A DNA stretch of 64,000 bases from DAOQVR01 sp035341665. Its GTDB lineage: Bacteria > Chloroflexota > Anaerolineae > JAAYZQ01. Positions 1 to 9,840 of this stretch are shown here, in pieces. Position numbers and translations under genes: made by a program. Within the stretch, counting starts at the first letter, position 1. Each line of letters starts with the position of its first letter. The DNA lies in NCBI GenBank assembly GCA_035341665.1, contig DAOQVR010000007.1, positions 62,001-126,000 on the forward strand. Reading direction: 5' to 3'. Below the pieces are notes generated by a model, which was not told where the DNA came from, ran no database searches, and saw only the letters and a list, made by a program, of their open reading frames with translations.

Positions 1-392
1 ACCTTGCCGAACATCTCGCTGGAGCTGGCCTGGTAGTAGCGGATGTCCCTGTCGACCATCATGATGGCGTCCAGCAGGCGCGTGACACCCAGGGCAGTCA
101 CCTCCCCGGTCAGCACCGGCTGCTGCCAGGAGGTGGGCACGAACGACTGGGCGGCCAGGTTGTACACTTCCGCCGGCCGGAACTCGCGCAGGACACCGAT
201 GAGCGATGCCTCGTCCAGCAAGTCCCCATGCACCAGGGTGATCGTGTTCTGGATATGCCGCAGGCGTCCCAGGTTGACCAGGGAGCTGCGGCGCACCATG
301 CCGATGACCTCGTACCCCTGGCTGAGCAGGAACTCGGCCAGATAGGACCCGTCCTGCCCCGTGATTCCTGTGATCAGTGCTCTTTTCGGCAT
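1..392 (-). CDS. gmd: GDP-mannose 4,6-dehydratase, 3' part outside window
   Basis: This is the N-terminal ~130 residues of an extended short-chain dehydrogenase; the rest lies beyond base 1. The protein opens with a Rossmann loop ITGITGQDG (residues 7-15), followed by the YLAEFLL and GMVRRSS segments, then VYNLAAQSFV and the QASSSEMFGKV active-site region, all diagnostic of GDP-mannose 4,6-dehydratase. The enzyme makes GDP-4-keto-6-deoxy-D-mannose in the cytoplasm. Its ATG overlaps the end of the upstream reductase by 19 bases, so the two are translationally coupled. The paired reductase suggests GDP-D-rhamnose for a cell-surface glycan. The family call is strong; the final sugar is inferred. 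Confidence 0.93.
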   Translation of the reverse strand, partial: MPKRALITGITGQDGSYLAEFLLSQGYEVIGMVRRSSLVNLGRLRHIQNTITLVHGDLLDEASLIGVLREFRPAEVYNLAAQSFVPTSWQQPVLTGEVTALGVTRLLDAIMMVDRDIRYYQASSSEMFGK

Positions 393-1336
393 GTCTCCAC
401 CCGCCAATACTCCAGGATATCCCGCAGGCTCTGCTCGAAGGGGATCTTGGCCTGCCACCCGGTTCGCGCCCGGATGCGTGCTGCGTCGCAGACGATGTCG
501 GGCGTTTCTGAGGCACGCAGTCGCTGCGGGTCCCGACGCACCTCGATGGGCACCCGGCTGAAGGCCAGCATCGTATCCAGCAGCTCCTGAACCGAATGCG
601 AGAGGCCGGAGCCTATGTTGTAGACCTCGCCCGGCTCGCCCTGCTCGATCAGCCGGGCATAGGCCCGGACCACATCTCGGACGTCGCTGAAATCGCGGCG
701 AACCGCCAGGTTCCCGACCTCGATGACAGCCGGGCAAAGGCCCTGCTCCGCGGCGGCGATCTGGCTGGCGAAGTCAGGTGCCACGAACCCTGTCCTCTGC
801 CTTGGCCCGATGTGATTGAAAGGACGCGCGCGCACCACGTCGAGGCCGCGCGCCAGATGATACTGGAGGCCCATCAGGTCCTGGGCTACCTTACTCAAGG
901 CGTAGGCACTCAGAGGGCGCAGGGGAGTCGCCTCATCGACCGGCAGGTCCCCAGGAGCGATCTGCCCATACTCCTCGCTCGATCCCACGACCAGTACGCG
1001 GCACTTGGGGCAGACGAGAGAGACTCCCTCCAGGACATTGAGCTGCACCCGGATGTTCGTCTCCAACGTCCCCCAGGGATCGATCCGCGAGGCGGACACG
1101 AGTGGCTGGGCTGCCAGGTGAACGATTGCGTCAGGCCGGGCCTCTTCCAGGATAAAGGTCATGACCTCCAGGCGCGAGAGCTCTGCCGGGTAGAGCTCCA
1201 GTCGCTCTCGAAGAGGCGCGATCGAGCCGGTGGGCCCAAAGACCGTGCCAGCGACCTGCCAGTCGTTCGCTTCCAGCAGGTGCTCGGCCAGGTGGCTGCC
1301 GACAAAACCCGAGATCCCGGTGATGAGTACCTTCAA
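374..1336 (-). CDS. rmd: GDP-6-deoxy-D-mannose (GDP-4-keto-6-deoxymannose) reductase
   Basis: An extended SDR of 320 residues that reduces GDP-4-keto-6-deoxy-D-mannose with NAD(P)H, the step after Gmd. Visible features are the GISGFVG nucleotide loop (residues 7-13), VHLAAQ, the VVGSSEEYG serine segment (about 117-124), the catalytic YALSK (Y145, K149), and PFNHIGPRQ with GFVAPDFASQI, which mark the RMD subgroup. I start at a TTG, because the Rossmann strand begins right there and AGGA lies about seven bases upstream; a longer open frame upstream encodes low-complexity sequence that does not belong to the fold. The stop lies inside gmd (19-base overlap). Epimerase relatives are the main alternative identity. 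Confidence 0.88.
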   Translation of the reverse strand: MKVLITGISGFVGSHLAEHLLEANDWQVAGTVFGPTGSIAPLRERLELYPAELSRLEVMTFILEEARPDAIVHLAAQPLVSASRIDPWGTLETNIRVQLNVLEGVSLVCPKCRVLVVGSSEEYGQIAPGDLPVDEATPLRPLSAYALSKVAQDLMGLQYHLARGLDVVRARPFNHIGPRQRTGFVAPDFASQIAAAEQGLCPAVIEVGNLAVRRDFSDVRDVVRAYARLIEQGEPGEVYNIGSGLSHSVQELLDTMLAFSRVPIEVRRDPQRLRASETPDIVCDAARIRARTGWQAKIPFEQSLRDILEYWRVETCRKEH

Positions 1337-1512
1337 GATGTTTCCTGTGTGTGGAGCTCGATGGCCTCCAGGTGTCCGCTGATTATACTCCACCTCCTGC
1401 CTCATCGCAAAGAGCGGGCCGCCCATGCCCCTCTGGGTCCCCGGGAAGGGCGGCGGACAGGCGAGGCAGTGCGCGACGCAAGGCACAGCGTCCCGTCTGC
1501 TGTCCACCGTCC

Positions 1513-1541
1513 TTGCGATGTCGGGCGTTTGGTGGTAGAAT
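1513..1541 (+). promoter_or_regulatory. Sigma-70-type promoter for the TPR/L,D-transpeptidase gene
   Basis: TTGCGA (1513-1518), a 17-base spacer, then TAGAAT (1536-1541), 29 bases before the ATG at 1571. The GGGAGGAAG at 1548-1556 is a ribosome site, rather far (14 bases) from the ATG. Confidence 0.6.
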
Positions 1542-1570
1542 CGGCGCGGGAGGAAGCCAGCGAACTCGCC

Positions 1571-3202
1571 ATGTCGACACCCAGACCCGGCCTGCAGAGG
1601 TTTCGCGATGCGGGCAGCGCCAACACCGCAGTCCAGGTCGAAGCAGCCCGGATCGCTGCCCGGCGCGGCAACCGCGAGGAGGCCGGGCAGTTTCTGCGGT
1701 CGGCTGTGAAGACAGACCCGCGCTGCACCGAAGCGTGGCTCGGCCTGGCGTGGCTTGCGGAGAGCAGCGAGGAGCGCCGGCGGTATCTGCGCCAGGTGCT
1801 TGCCTTGGACCCAGGCAACGTCCGGGCGCGGGCTGAAATGGTGCGCCTTGGGCAGAGCGCGCCTTCGCACGAGGCCGCCGCGACGGCAGCCGGGCAGAGT
1901 GCCCCTCCTGCGCCCAAGCCTGCCCCCCTATCGCCCATGCCGGTGAAGGGCATCTCCCAGCGACCGGGCTCGAGCCGTCGCGCTGTGACACGGGATGGCC
2001 GCCGGCTCAAGGGGGGCCGGCGTCGGGTCCTGCGCTGGCTGCTGATCCCCGGCGCGATTGCGCTTGTGCTGGCCGTCGCCCTTCTTGCCCTGGAGCCTCT
2101 GATCCCCGGCCTGGCGTTGTGGGTATCTCCTCCTGCCCCGGCTTCATCTCCCAGTCCGACGCTCAGTCCCGCTCAAGTCGCCGGCCGCTTTGCGCCCCAG
2201 TTGGAGAGCGCCCTGCTCCGGGCAGACTGGGATCGCGCTATGGAGCTGGTGACCATCATGCGGTCGCTTGCACCAAACGATCCGGGTGTGGCCGGCTGGA
2301 CGCGCGACGCACATGTCCAGATGGGCCAGGCGCTCGTCATGGACGGGCTGGCGGTCGACGCCGAGACCCACTTTGACGCGGCTTTGGAGGCTGTGCCTGG
2401 TGACCAGGAGGCGCTCCTTTGGCAGTCGGCCACGGAGGCCTACCTGACCGGCCGCCAGGCGCTCCTCGCCGCCGATTGGGAGGCGGCCGTCTCTGCTTTC
2501 GAGTTGGTGCAGGCACAGATTCCCGGCTATAGCGACGGGACCGCCAGGCTCCTTGAGGCCTACCGGGGGCTGGGCCAAGCGTCCAGTGCCGCAGCCAATT
2601 GGGGCAGGGCCATCGAGGCATTCACCAAGATACTCGAGATGGACCCCGGCGCCCTTGGGGTAGGGGACTCGCTTGTGGTGGCCTATCGCGAGCGAGGGAT
2701 CGCGTACGAGGCGGCCGGAAAGCTCAAGGAGGCCAGGGCCGATCTCGAGGCGGCGCTGGTGCTCGCGCCGGGAGATGCAGCGGCCAAGGCGCACCTTGAG
2801 AAGGTCATGGACAAGCTCTTTCCCCCCAAGCGCATCGAGATCGACATCTCAGAGCAGCGGATGTACGTCTACCTGGGCGACAAGCTGCTTCACAAGTGGG
2901 TGATCTCTACCGGACTGCCTGGGCGGGATACGGCGACCGGGCACTACAAGGTGCTCGACAAGATTCCGATGGCGTACTCCAAGGTCTGGAACCTGAAGAT
3001 GCCCTACTGGCTCGGCATCTATTACGTCGGCAGCATCGAGAACGGCATCCATGCTCTGCCTATCCGGCCGGATGGGAGCGTGATGTGGGCCGGGCTGCTG
3101 GGCCAGAAGGCGTCCTACGGGTGTATCATCCTGGACAACAAGGCGGCTCCCGTTCTTTTTGATTGGGCAGAGATCGGGACCAAGGTAGACATTCATTACT
3201 AG
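1571..3202 (+). CDS. Membrane-anchored TPR protein with C-terminal L,D-transpeptidase (YkuD) domain
   Basis: 543 residues. An N-terminal helical repeat region (1-95) is followed by a Pro/Ala-rich stretch, one membrane helix (about 155-185), extracytoplasmic TPR-like repeats (about 200-415) and a YkuD domain (about 418-543). YkuD enzymes form 3-3 cross-links in peptidoglycan or attach proteins to it. The catalytic region reads GIHALP (H494) and KASYGCIILD (S515, C518). The Cys and His are present, but the Arg usually found two residues after the Cys is an Ile. Activity is therefore likely but not certain. The start is the first ATG after the promoter, with the TPR sequence beginning soon after. 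It precedes phoU by 11 bases. Confidence 0.82.
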   Translation: MSTPRPGLQRFRDAGSANTAVQVEAARIAARRGNREEAGQFLRSAVKTDPRCTEAWLGLAWLAESSEERRRYLRQVLALDPGNVRARAEMVRLGQSAPSHEAAATAAGQSAPPAPKPAPLSPMPVKGISQRPGSSRRAVTRDGRRLKGGRRRVLRWLLIPGAIALVLAVALLALEPLIPGLALWVSPPAPASSPSPTLSPAQVAGRFAPQLESALLRADWDRAMELVTIMRSLAPNDPGVAGWTRDAHVQMGQALVMDGLAVDAETHFDAALEAVPGDQEALLWQSATEAYLTGRQALLAADWEAAVSAFELVQAQIPGYSDGTARLLEAYRGLGQASSAAANWGRAIEAFTKILEMDPGALGVGDSLVVAYRERGIAYEAAGKLKEARADLEAALVLAPGDAAAKAHLEKVMDKLFPPKRIEIDISEQRMYVYLGDKLLHKWVISTGLPGRDTATGHYKVLDKIPMAYSKVWNLKMPYWLGIYYVGSIENGIHALPIRPDGSVMWAGLLGQKASYGCIILDNKAAPVLFDWAEIGTKVDIHY

Positions 3203-3213
3203 TCGAGGGCGGT

Positions 3214-3870
3214 ATGCCAAGGCAAGCCTTTGAGGCGCAATTGCAGGAGCTTCTCGGGGACCTGTGGGCCATGGGCCAAGCGGTAGCCGAGGCCATCGAC
3301 ACGTCCGTCCGGGCACTTCGTGAGCAGGACGAGGCGCTGGCCCGCGCGGTCATCGAGCAGGATGACCAGATCAATGCCATGCAGCATGCGATTGATGAGA
3401 AGTGCCTGGTGCTCATTGCTACGCAGCAGCCGCTGGCGCACGACCTGCGCACGATCTTGGCGGCTTCGAACATAGCCGCCGAGATGGAGAGGATCGGCGA
3501 CTATGCCGAGGGCACAGCCCGGCTGGCCCTCAAGCTGGTGGGCGAGCCCTTCATCAAGCCGCTGGTGGACATCCCGCGCATGGCCGAGCTCGGACGGAGC
3601 ATGCTATCGAGTGCCCTGCAGGCCTTTGCCCGCCACGACTCGCAGGCGGCCCTGCAGATCGGAGAAGAAGACACAGCGGTCGACGATCTGTACAACCAGG
3701 TCTATCGAGAGCTGCTCCTCATCATGATGCAGGACCCCAGGACCATCACCCAGGCCACCTACCTTATCTGGGTGGCCCACAACCTGGAGAGGATCGCCGA
3801 CCGCACCACGAACATTGCCGAGCGCACTGTTTTTGTCGACAGTGGCCGTGTCGTCGACCTGAACCGCTAG
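3214..3870 (+). CDS. phoU: PhoU family phosphate regulatory protein
   Basis: 218 residues, the usual PhoU length, with the two three-helix PhoU repeats visible. The first carries AAEMERIGDYAEG and the second AHNLERIADRTTNIAE; the acidic E-x-x-R-x-x-D patterns bind metal clusters. PhoU couples the Pst phosphate importer to the PhoR kinase and represses the phosphate regulon. No pst or phoBR genes are in the window, so its partners are elsewhere. The ATG is preceded by GAGGGCGGT. An in-frame upstream start at 3163 would overlap the transpeptidase gene and is not needed by the fold. Confidence 0.93.
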   Translation: MPRQAFEAQLQELLGDLWAMGQAVAEAIDTSVRALREQDEALARAVIEQDDQINAMQHAIDEKCLVLIATQQPLAHDLRTILAASNIAAEMERIGDYAEGTARLALKLVGEPFIKPLVDIPRMAELGRSMLSSALQAFARHDSQAALQIGEEDTAVDDLYNQVYRELLLIMMQDPRTITQATYLIWVAHNLERIADRTTNIAERTVFVDSGRVVDLNR

Positions 3871-3998
3871 CCGGGAACGGCCCGCGATTGCCGCCCTGGG
3901 ATTGGCGGGGGCCGGGCCTCCCCATGGCGGAGAGTGGACGCCCACAGATGGGACTATCACGACGCCCACGACGGGCGAACCAACGGGAGGCGTGAATC

Positions 3999-5192
3999 AT
4001 GACCATGGAACTGGGTCAGCTAAGCCAGATGGTAGCCTGGCTGGACGAGGAGCACCGGCGCGACAAGGCCGAGTTGGTGCGGCTCCAGCAGCGGGTGGAG
4101 AGCCAGGCCGTCGAGCTGCAAGATCATGCGCGGCTGGTCCAGGAGCTGGAGGCGCGGTTGGCGTCCCTGCAGACGCAGTTTCTCCGATTTGGCTCGCTCG
4201 AGGCCTCCATCGGCCAGCTCAAGAGCGAGGTCGTTCAGATGATTGCCCAGGCCGATGAGCGCCGCCAGCTGGAGAACCGTGAGTCAGAGCGGGTGCGGGC
4301 CATTGAGCGGGATAACACGGCCAAAGCAGTCAACGAGCTGCGGCGAGACCTCCAGCGGCTGCCGCGGCTGGATGAGGAGCAGTCCCTGCGCAAGGCGGAG
4401 CAGCAGCGGTTGGGCGAAGTCGTCCTGACCCTGCAGCAGGATATCGCGGCCATGAAGCAGGAGCTGGACAGCAAGGTGCGGGGCATCCCGTTCTTGGAGG
4501 ACTCACGCCAGCAGGACAGCAAGCGCATCGCCCGGGTGCAGCAGGAGACTCTGGAAGCGATGAAACGGATCGAGCAGCAGGGCTCCCGGATCCAGATGAT
4601 CGAAGATGTCATCCAGCGGCACGATCGCGATACCGCCGAGGTTCAGCAAGTAGTCGATCAGGTCCGCTCCAAGCAGCGCGAGTTCATCGACGGGCAGCTG
4701 CTGGAGGTCGAGCAGACCAAGCGCCTGGTCGGCGAATGGGTGGAGAAGCTGGGTACAGAGCTCAAGAGGTTGGATGGGTTCTCGGCGAGCATGCGGACTT
4801 TCACCGACGAGTTCCGAGAGGATCGCCAGGTAATCACCCAGGTGACCGGCTTCCACGAGCAGATCCGACGGGAGCAGACCCAGGTGACGGAGCTGCAGCG
4901 CCTGGCAGAGGAGCGCCAGAAGCGCCAGCTGGAGCAGTGGCTGGAGGAAAACGAGAAGCGCTGGCGGAAGGAGCTGTTGCGCTGGGATCACCAGGTCGGC
5001 GAGGAGGCCAAGCGCCACCAGCAGATCGTGGAGCAGTTCCGGGTACTGGACGAGCATCTGGCCAAGCACCAGGTCGATATCGACGCCCTGTGGAAGGTCA
5101 TTGAGGCGCAGATTACCTACCAGACACAGGAATCGCGCCGCTGGCTCGGCGAGATGAACAAGCTTCTGGAAGAGAAACCGAAGAAGAAGTAG
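3999..5192 (+). CDS. Long coiled-coil protein of unknown function
   Basis: 397 residues with almost continuous heptad character: repeated E/K/R/Q with Leu/Val spacing, for example EEHRRDKAELVRLQQRV near the N-terminus and LEQWLEENEKRWRKELLRW near residues 305-325. There is no signal peptide and no membrane segment, so it is probably cytoplasmic and elongated. A GGGAGG site lies 7-8 bases before the ATG. Its stop is only four bases before selB, so it heads or belongs to the selB operon. Nothing in the sequence ties it to selenium; co-transcription is the only hint. I do not recognise a named family. Confidence 0.85.
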   Translation: MTMELGQLSQMVAWLDEEHRRDKAELVRLQQRVESQAVELQDHARLVQELEARLASLQTQFLRFGSLEASIGQLKSEVVQMIAQADERRQLENRESERVRAIERDNTAKAVNELRRDLQRLPRLDEEQSLRKAEQQRLGEVVLTLQQDIAAMKQELDSKVRGIPFLEDSRQQDSKRIARVQQETLEAMKRIEQQGSRIQMIEDVIQRHDRDTAEVQQVVDQVRSKQREFIDGQLLEVEQTKRLVGEWVEKLGTELKRLDGFSASMRTFTDEFREDRQVITQVTGFHEQIRREQTQVTELQRLAEERQKRQLEQWLEENEKRWRKELLRWDHQVGEEAKRHQQIVEQFRVLDEHLAKHQVDIDALWKVIEAQITYQTQESRRWLGEMNKLLEEKPKKK

Positions 5193-5196
5193 GGCT

Positions 5197-7143
<1,947 letters not shown>

Positions 7144-7175
7144 CACAGGCCCAGCTCGGCTATTGAGGCAGAAGG

Positions 7176-7538
7176 ATGAAACCCGCGATTGAGGGCACCG
7201 AGTTCGGCTCGATTGTCATTGGGGGCAAGACTCTAGAGCACGACATCGTGGTTCGCCTTGACGGCAAGGTGAAAAAGCGCAAGAAAAGGCTCTCGAGCGA
7301 GCTCTACGGCACGTCGCACAGGGTCTCGCGTGCCGAGGCGGAGCACATCTACGACAAAGGGGCAGAGCAGCTGATCATTGGAGCGGGCCAGCAGGGCCTA
7401 GTCGCGCTCTCGGAAGAGGCTGCCGACTACTTTGCGCGCAAGAAGTGCAGCGTGCGGCTGCTGCCGACGCCGGAAGCCGCCGATGCCTGGAACAAGGCAG
7501 AGGGCGCGGTGATTGCGATGTTCCACGTCACCTGCTAG
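7176..7538 (+). CDS. MTH938/NDUFAF3 (Mth938-like) domain protein
   Basis: A 120-residue single-domain protein matching the Mth938-like fold (old DUF498). It has a short N-terminal strand region (IEGTEFGSIVIGG), a basic stretch KVKKRKKRLS, then a small alpha/beta core with LIIGAGQQGLV and a C-terminal AMFHVTC that is typical of the family. The biochemical role is unknown. Eukaryotic relatives assist complex I assembly, which need not apply here. It lies between selB and the glutaredoxin-like gene (gaps 32 and 21 bases) and is surely in the same transcript. Start is the ATG after GAAGG. Confidence 0.85.
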   Translation: MKPAIEGTEFGSIVIGGKTLEHDIVVRLDGKVKKRKKRLSSELYGTSHRVSRAEAEHIYDKGAEQLIIGAGQQGLVALSEEAADYFARKKCSVRLLPTPEAADAWNKAEGAVIAMFHVTC

Positions 7539-7559
7539 CCAAAAGGAGGTGTGCTGGCG

Positions 7560-7781
7560 ATGCAAGAAGTCCTTCTATTCACCAAGCAGGGCTGCCCGCA
7601 CTGTGCGGCGGCCAAGGAGGATTTCCGCAGGCGAGGGATTGCGTACCGGGAGCTGGACGCCCAAGGCGATGCCGAAGCACTGCGCCGCATGCTGGAGCTG
7701 AACGGCGGCCGTCGCTTCGTCCCGACCATCGTCGAGGGCGATCGCGTGACGGTGGGCTTTGACGGTTACTGAGGGGTCTGA
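7560..7781 (+). CDS. Glutaredoxin-like candidate selenoprotein ending U-Gly-Val-stop
   Basis: A thioredoxin-fold protein of 73 residues if the UGA at 7770-7772 is read as selenocysteine, or 70 if it stops there. It has an N-terminal CPHC redox motif (C12, C15), the cis-proline segment RFVPTIV (52-58) and VGFDGY (65-70). After Tyr70 come UGA, GGG, GUC, UGA: a U-x-x-stop tail. I recall a described family of glutaredoxin-like (seleno)proteins with exactly this tail, but cannot check it here. A hairpin with the geometry of a bacterial SECIS begins 10 bases after the UGA, and selB is two genes upstream. An AAAGGAGGT ribosome site precedes the ATG by nine bases. Reading the first UGA as an ordinary stop is the alternative. 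Confidence 0.8.
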
Positions 7782-7782
7782 A

Positions 7783-7801
7783 AGCCGGCCGTGAGCCGGC
7801 T
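7783..7801 (+). promoter_or_regulatory. Candidate bacterial SECIS hairpin
   Basis: A perfect 7-bp stem AGCCGGC (7783-7789) / GCCGGCT (7795-7801) with loop CGTGA (7790-7794). The apical loop starts 17 bases after the UGA, and G is the second loop base; both fit the published bacterial SECIS rule (loop 16-37 bases from UGA, a G among the first two loop bases). It could also act as a weak terminator, but no T-tract follows. Confidence 0.65.
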
Positions 7802-7853
7802 CCGGTGGGTGGCAGGTGCGGCCTGGGGGCTGCACCCGCCTGGCGCGGCATCC

Positions 7854-9755
7854 TCAGTTGTGCGTGACGAGCGGCAAGAAGATGTTCTCCCGGACCTTCA
7901 CCCACTCGGTGCCGCTCCAGGGGCCGGCTCCTCCCGCGTTGGAGCCACGCACCCGATAGTACCACGTTCCTCCCCGTTGGCCCGCCACGGCGAACGCCGT
8001 CTCGGGCCCCGCGTAGCGCACCACAGGCGACCCGAAGGCCGGGTCCGTGTCTTCTTCCAGCGAGTAGGTCAACGCCCCGGCGACGCCCTTCCACTCGACG
8101 ACATACTCGCCGTCGCCATCGTCGTTGGCGATGGGCAGGAGAACGGGGGCGGCGGGAACCACGTGGGCCACTTCCGTGTTGCTCCACGGGCCGGTGCCGA
8201 CCGCGTTGCTGGCGCGCACGCGGTAGTACCAGCTGCCGGCGGGCTGGTTGCGGATGGGGTAGAGGCTACTGGGGCCGATGTAGCGCGTGGCGGGCGAGTT
8301 GAAGCCTGGGTTGTCGTCCTCTTGAAGGGTGTAGGAGGTCGCTCCGACGACGTCGCTCCAGTCCACCTGGTAGGTGCCATCGCCGTCCGGGTTGGCGATA
8401 GGGGCAAGCTGCGGTGCTTCGGGAACGACGCCGGTTGACTCGACGTTGCTCCATGGGCTCTCGCCGCCTGGGGCGGTGGCCCGCACCCGGTAGAACCAGA
8501 TGCCGGCTGATTGATCCTCAATGTGCGCCTGGGTGTTGGGGCCTTGGTATCGCACATCGGGGGATCCGAACGAGTCGCTGTCGTCCTCCTCCAGGACGTA
8601 GACGGTCGCATCGGGGACCTCATCCCAAAGCACCCAGAAGTCACCGTCCAGATCACCGTTTTCGATCGGATGGAGGGCGGGGGCAGGAGGAGGGAGCAGG
8701 GTCACCGTCACCGGCTCGACGTTGGACCAGCCGCTGTCTCCCTCGGGGCCAGCCGCCTTGGCGCGGTAGTACCAGGTTCCCAGCGGCTGCGAGGTCACAT
8801 GGTGCTCACTGTCCGGCCCATGGTAGCGCACGGTGGGGGAGCTGAAGTTGGGGTCTTCATCCTCTTCGAGGGTGTACGTGATGGTCCCGACGCTGTCGCT
8901 CCAATCGACGGTGTACCATCCATTTCCATCTGCGTTCTCGATGGGCGACAGGAGCGGTGCCTCGGGTGTGGGCCAGGTGAGGCCCATCCAACACAGGATC
9001 GAGCCCATCACCTGGGCGCGCTGGTTCACCGTATCGATCCATTCGAAGGGCCACCCCAGGAACACCGTCTTGAATGCCCCGGCCTCGAAGTTGGTCGAAC
9101 TGGTAGGGAAGGGCACCTTGTCGTACAGGAACGGAGCCCCGGCCTCCGGGCGCGCATAGACCTCGTCATCCCACGGTCCCTCAAAGGGCGGGGGCGGCCA
9201 GTAGTCTCCGTAGTCGTCGGGCCGGGCCAGCGCCAGCGGTTCGACGCCATCTCCGATGGGGTTCCCGGGCACGCCGGCGACCGTGGTGTACACCCAGACG
9301 TCAGATATCTGCAGCACGCCGAGATAGTCACTCATGAAGGGGGTGATGGCATCGGCATAGAAGTAGTACTCCTGCGACGAGAGCAGGAACCGCCCGCCGT
9401 TGTCCAAGTAGGTGCCGACGCGGAGTTCGTTCTGGACGGTGAACACGCCCGGATCACTTTCGAACGCTTCGTAGGCGTAGCCGGTGAACCAGAGGACCGC
9501 GTCTCTGTCCTGGAGGGTCGCGCCTGCCGGCTGACCCTGGGTCTGTGTGTCCCAGACTTCGTACGTGAGCCCAAGCGCGTCCAGCGCAGACGTATAGTAG
9601 GGCAGCCCGCCGAGGCTGCCGGGATGGGTGAACTGGTAGTCCCAGTCGTCGTCGACGATCAGGATGTTGTATCCGGGCTGCTGGGCAGCCGCCGATCCTG
9701 CCAGCAGGACCAGCGCCGCTGAGACCAGGACCAGGGCCACCGCGCTGTTACGCAT
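7854..9755 (-). CDS. Secreted protein: VDDD domain plus four FnIII-like repeats
   Basis: 633 residues with a clear signal peptide (hydrophobic segment to about 24, AAAQQ). Residues ~29-265 form a globular domain starting NILIVDDDWDYQF, with GGLPYYTSALDALG, WFTGYAYEAF, GGRFLLSSQEYYF and FLGWPFEWID. It resembles a class I glutamine amidotransferase-like Rossmann fold without an evident catalytic triad. Four repeats of about 88 residues follow, each with a DWSDV-type strand, an LEED/LQEDD segment, YRVRA and PWSN, as in FnIII modules. The protein ends NIFLPLVTHN. It lies 85 bases downstream of a paralogue on the same strand, so it is co-transcribed. The role is unknown; an extracellular or surface location is inferred. 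The ATG follows GGGGGTGA. Confidence 0.85.
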   Translation of the reverse strand: MRNSAVALVLVSAALVLLAGSAAAQQPGYNILIVDDDWDYQFTHPGSLGGLPYYTSALDALGLTYEVWDTQTQGQPAGATLQDRDAVLWFTGYAYEAFESDPGVFTVQNELRVGTYLDNGGRFLLSSQEYYFYADAITPFMSDYLGVLQISDVWVYTTVAGVPGNPIGDGVEPLALARPDDYGDYWPPPPFEGPWDDEVYARPEAGAPFLYDKVPFPTSSTNFEAGAFKTVFLGWPFEWIDTVNQRAQVMGSILCWMGLTWPTPEAPLLSPIENADGNGWYTVDWSDSVGTITYTLEEDEDPNFSSPTVRYHGPDSEHHVTSQPLGTWYYRAKAAGPEGDSGWSNVEPVTVTLLPPPAPALHPIENGDLDGDFWVLWDEVPDATVYVLEEDDSDSFGSPDVRYQGPNTQAHIEDQSAGIWFYRVRATAPGGESPWSNVESTGVVPEAPQLAPIANPDGDGTYQVDWSDVVGATSYTLQEDDNPGFNSPATRYIGPSSLYPIRNQPAGSWYYRVRASNAVGTGPWSNTEVAHVVPAAPVLLPIANDDGDGEYVVEWKGVAGALTYSLEEDTDPAFGSPVVRYAGPETAFAVAGQRGGTWYYRVRGSNAGGAGPWSGTEWVKVRENIFLPLVTHN

Positions 9756-9840
9756 CGCTCACCCCCAGGTCGTGCGCCGCGCAGGCAATCGCAGGACAGC
9801 TCGCCGCGCCCGAAACCTGCTCCGCTGCCCAGCAATCAGG

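Noticed and set aside
596..1570. A long N-terminal extension of the TPR/L,D-transpeptidase gene
   Set aside because: It would be antisense to rmd across most of its length and lies upstream of a good promoter; the TPR sequence begins after the ATG at 1571.
7770..7772. UGA as the simple end of the glutaredoxin-like gene
   Set aside because: Kept as the alternative, but the exact two-codon tail before a second UGA, the hairpin distance and the selB neighbour favour selenocysteine.
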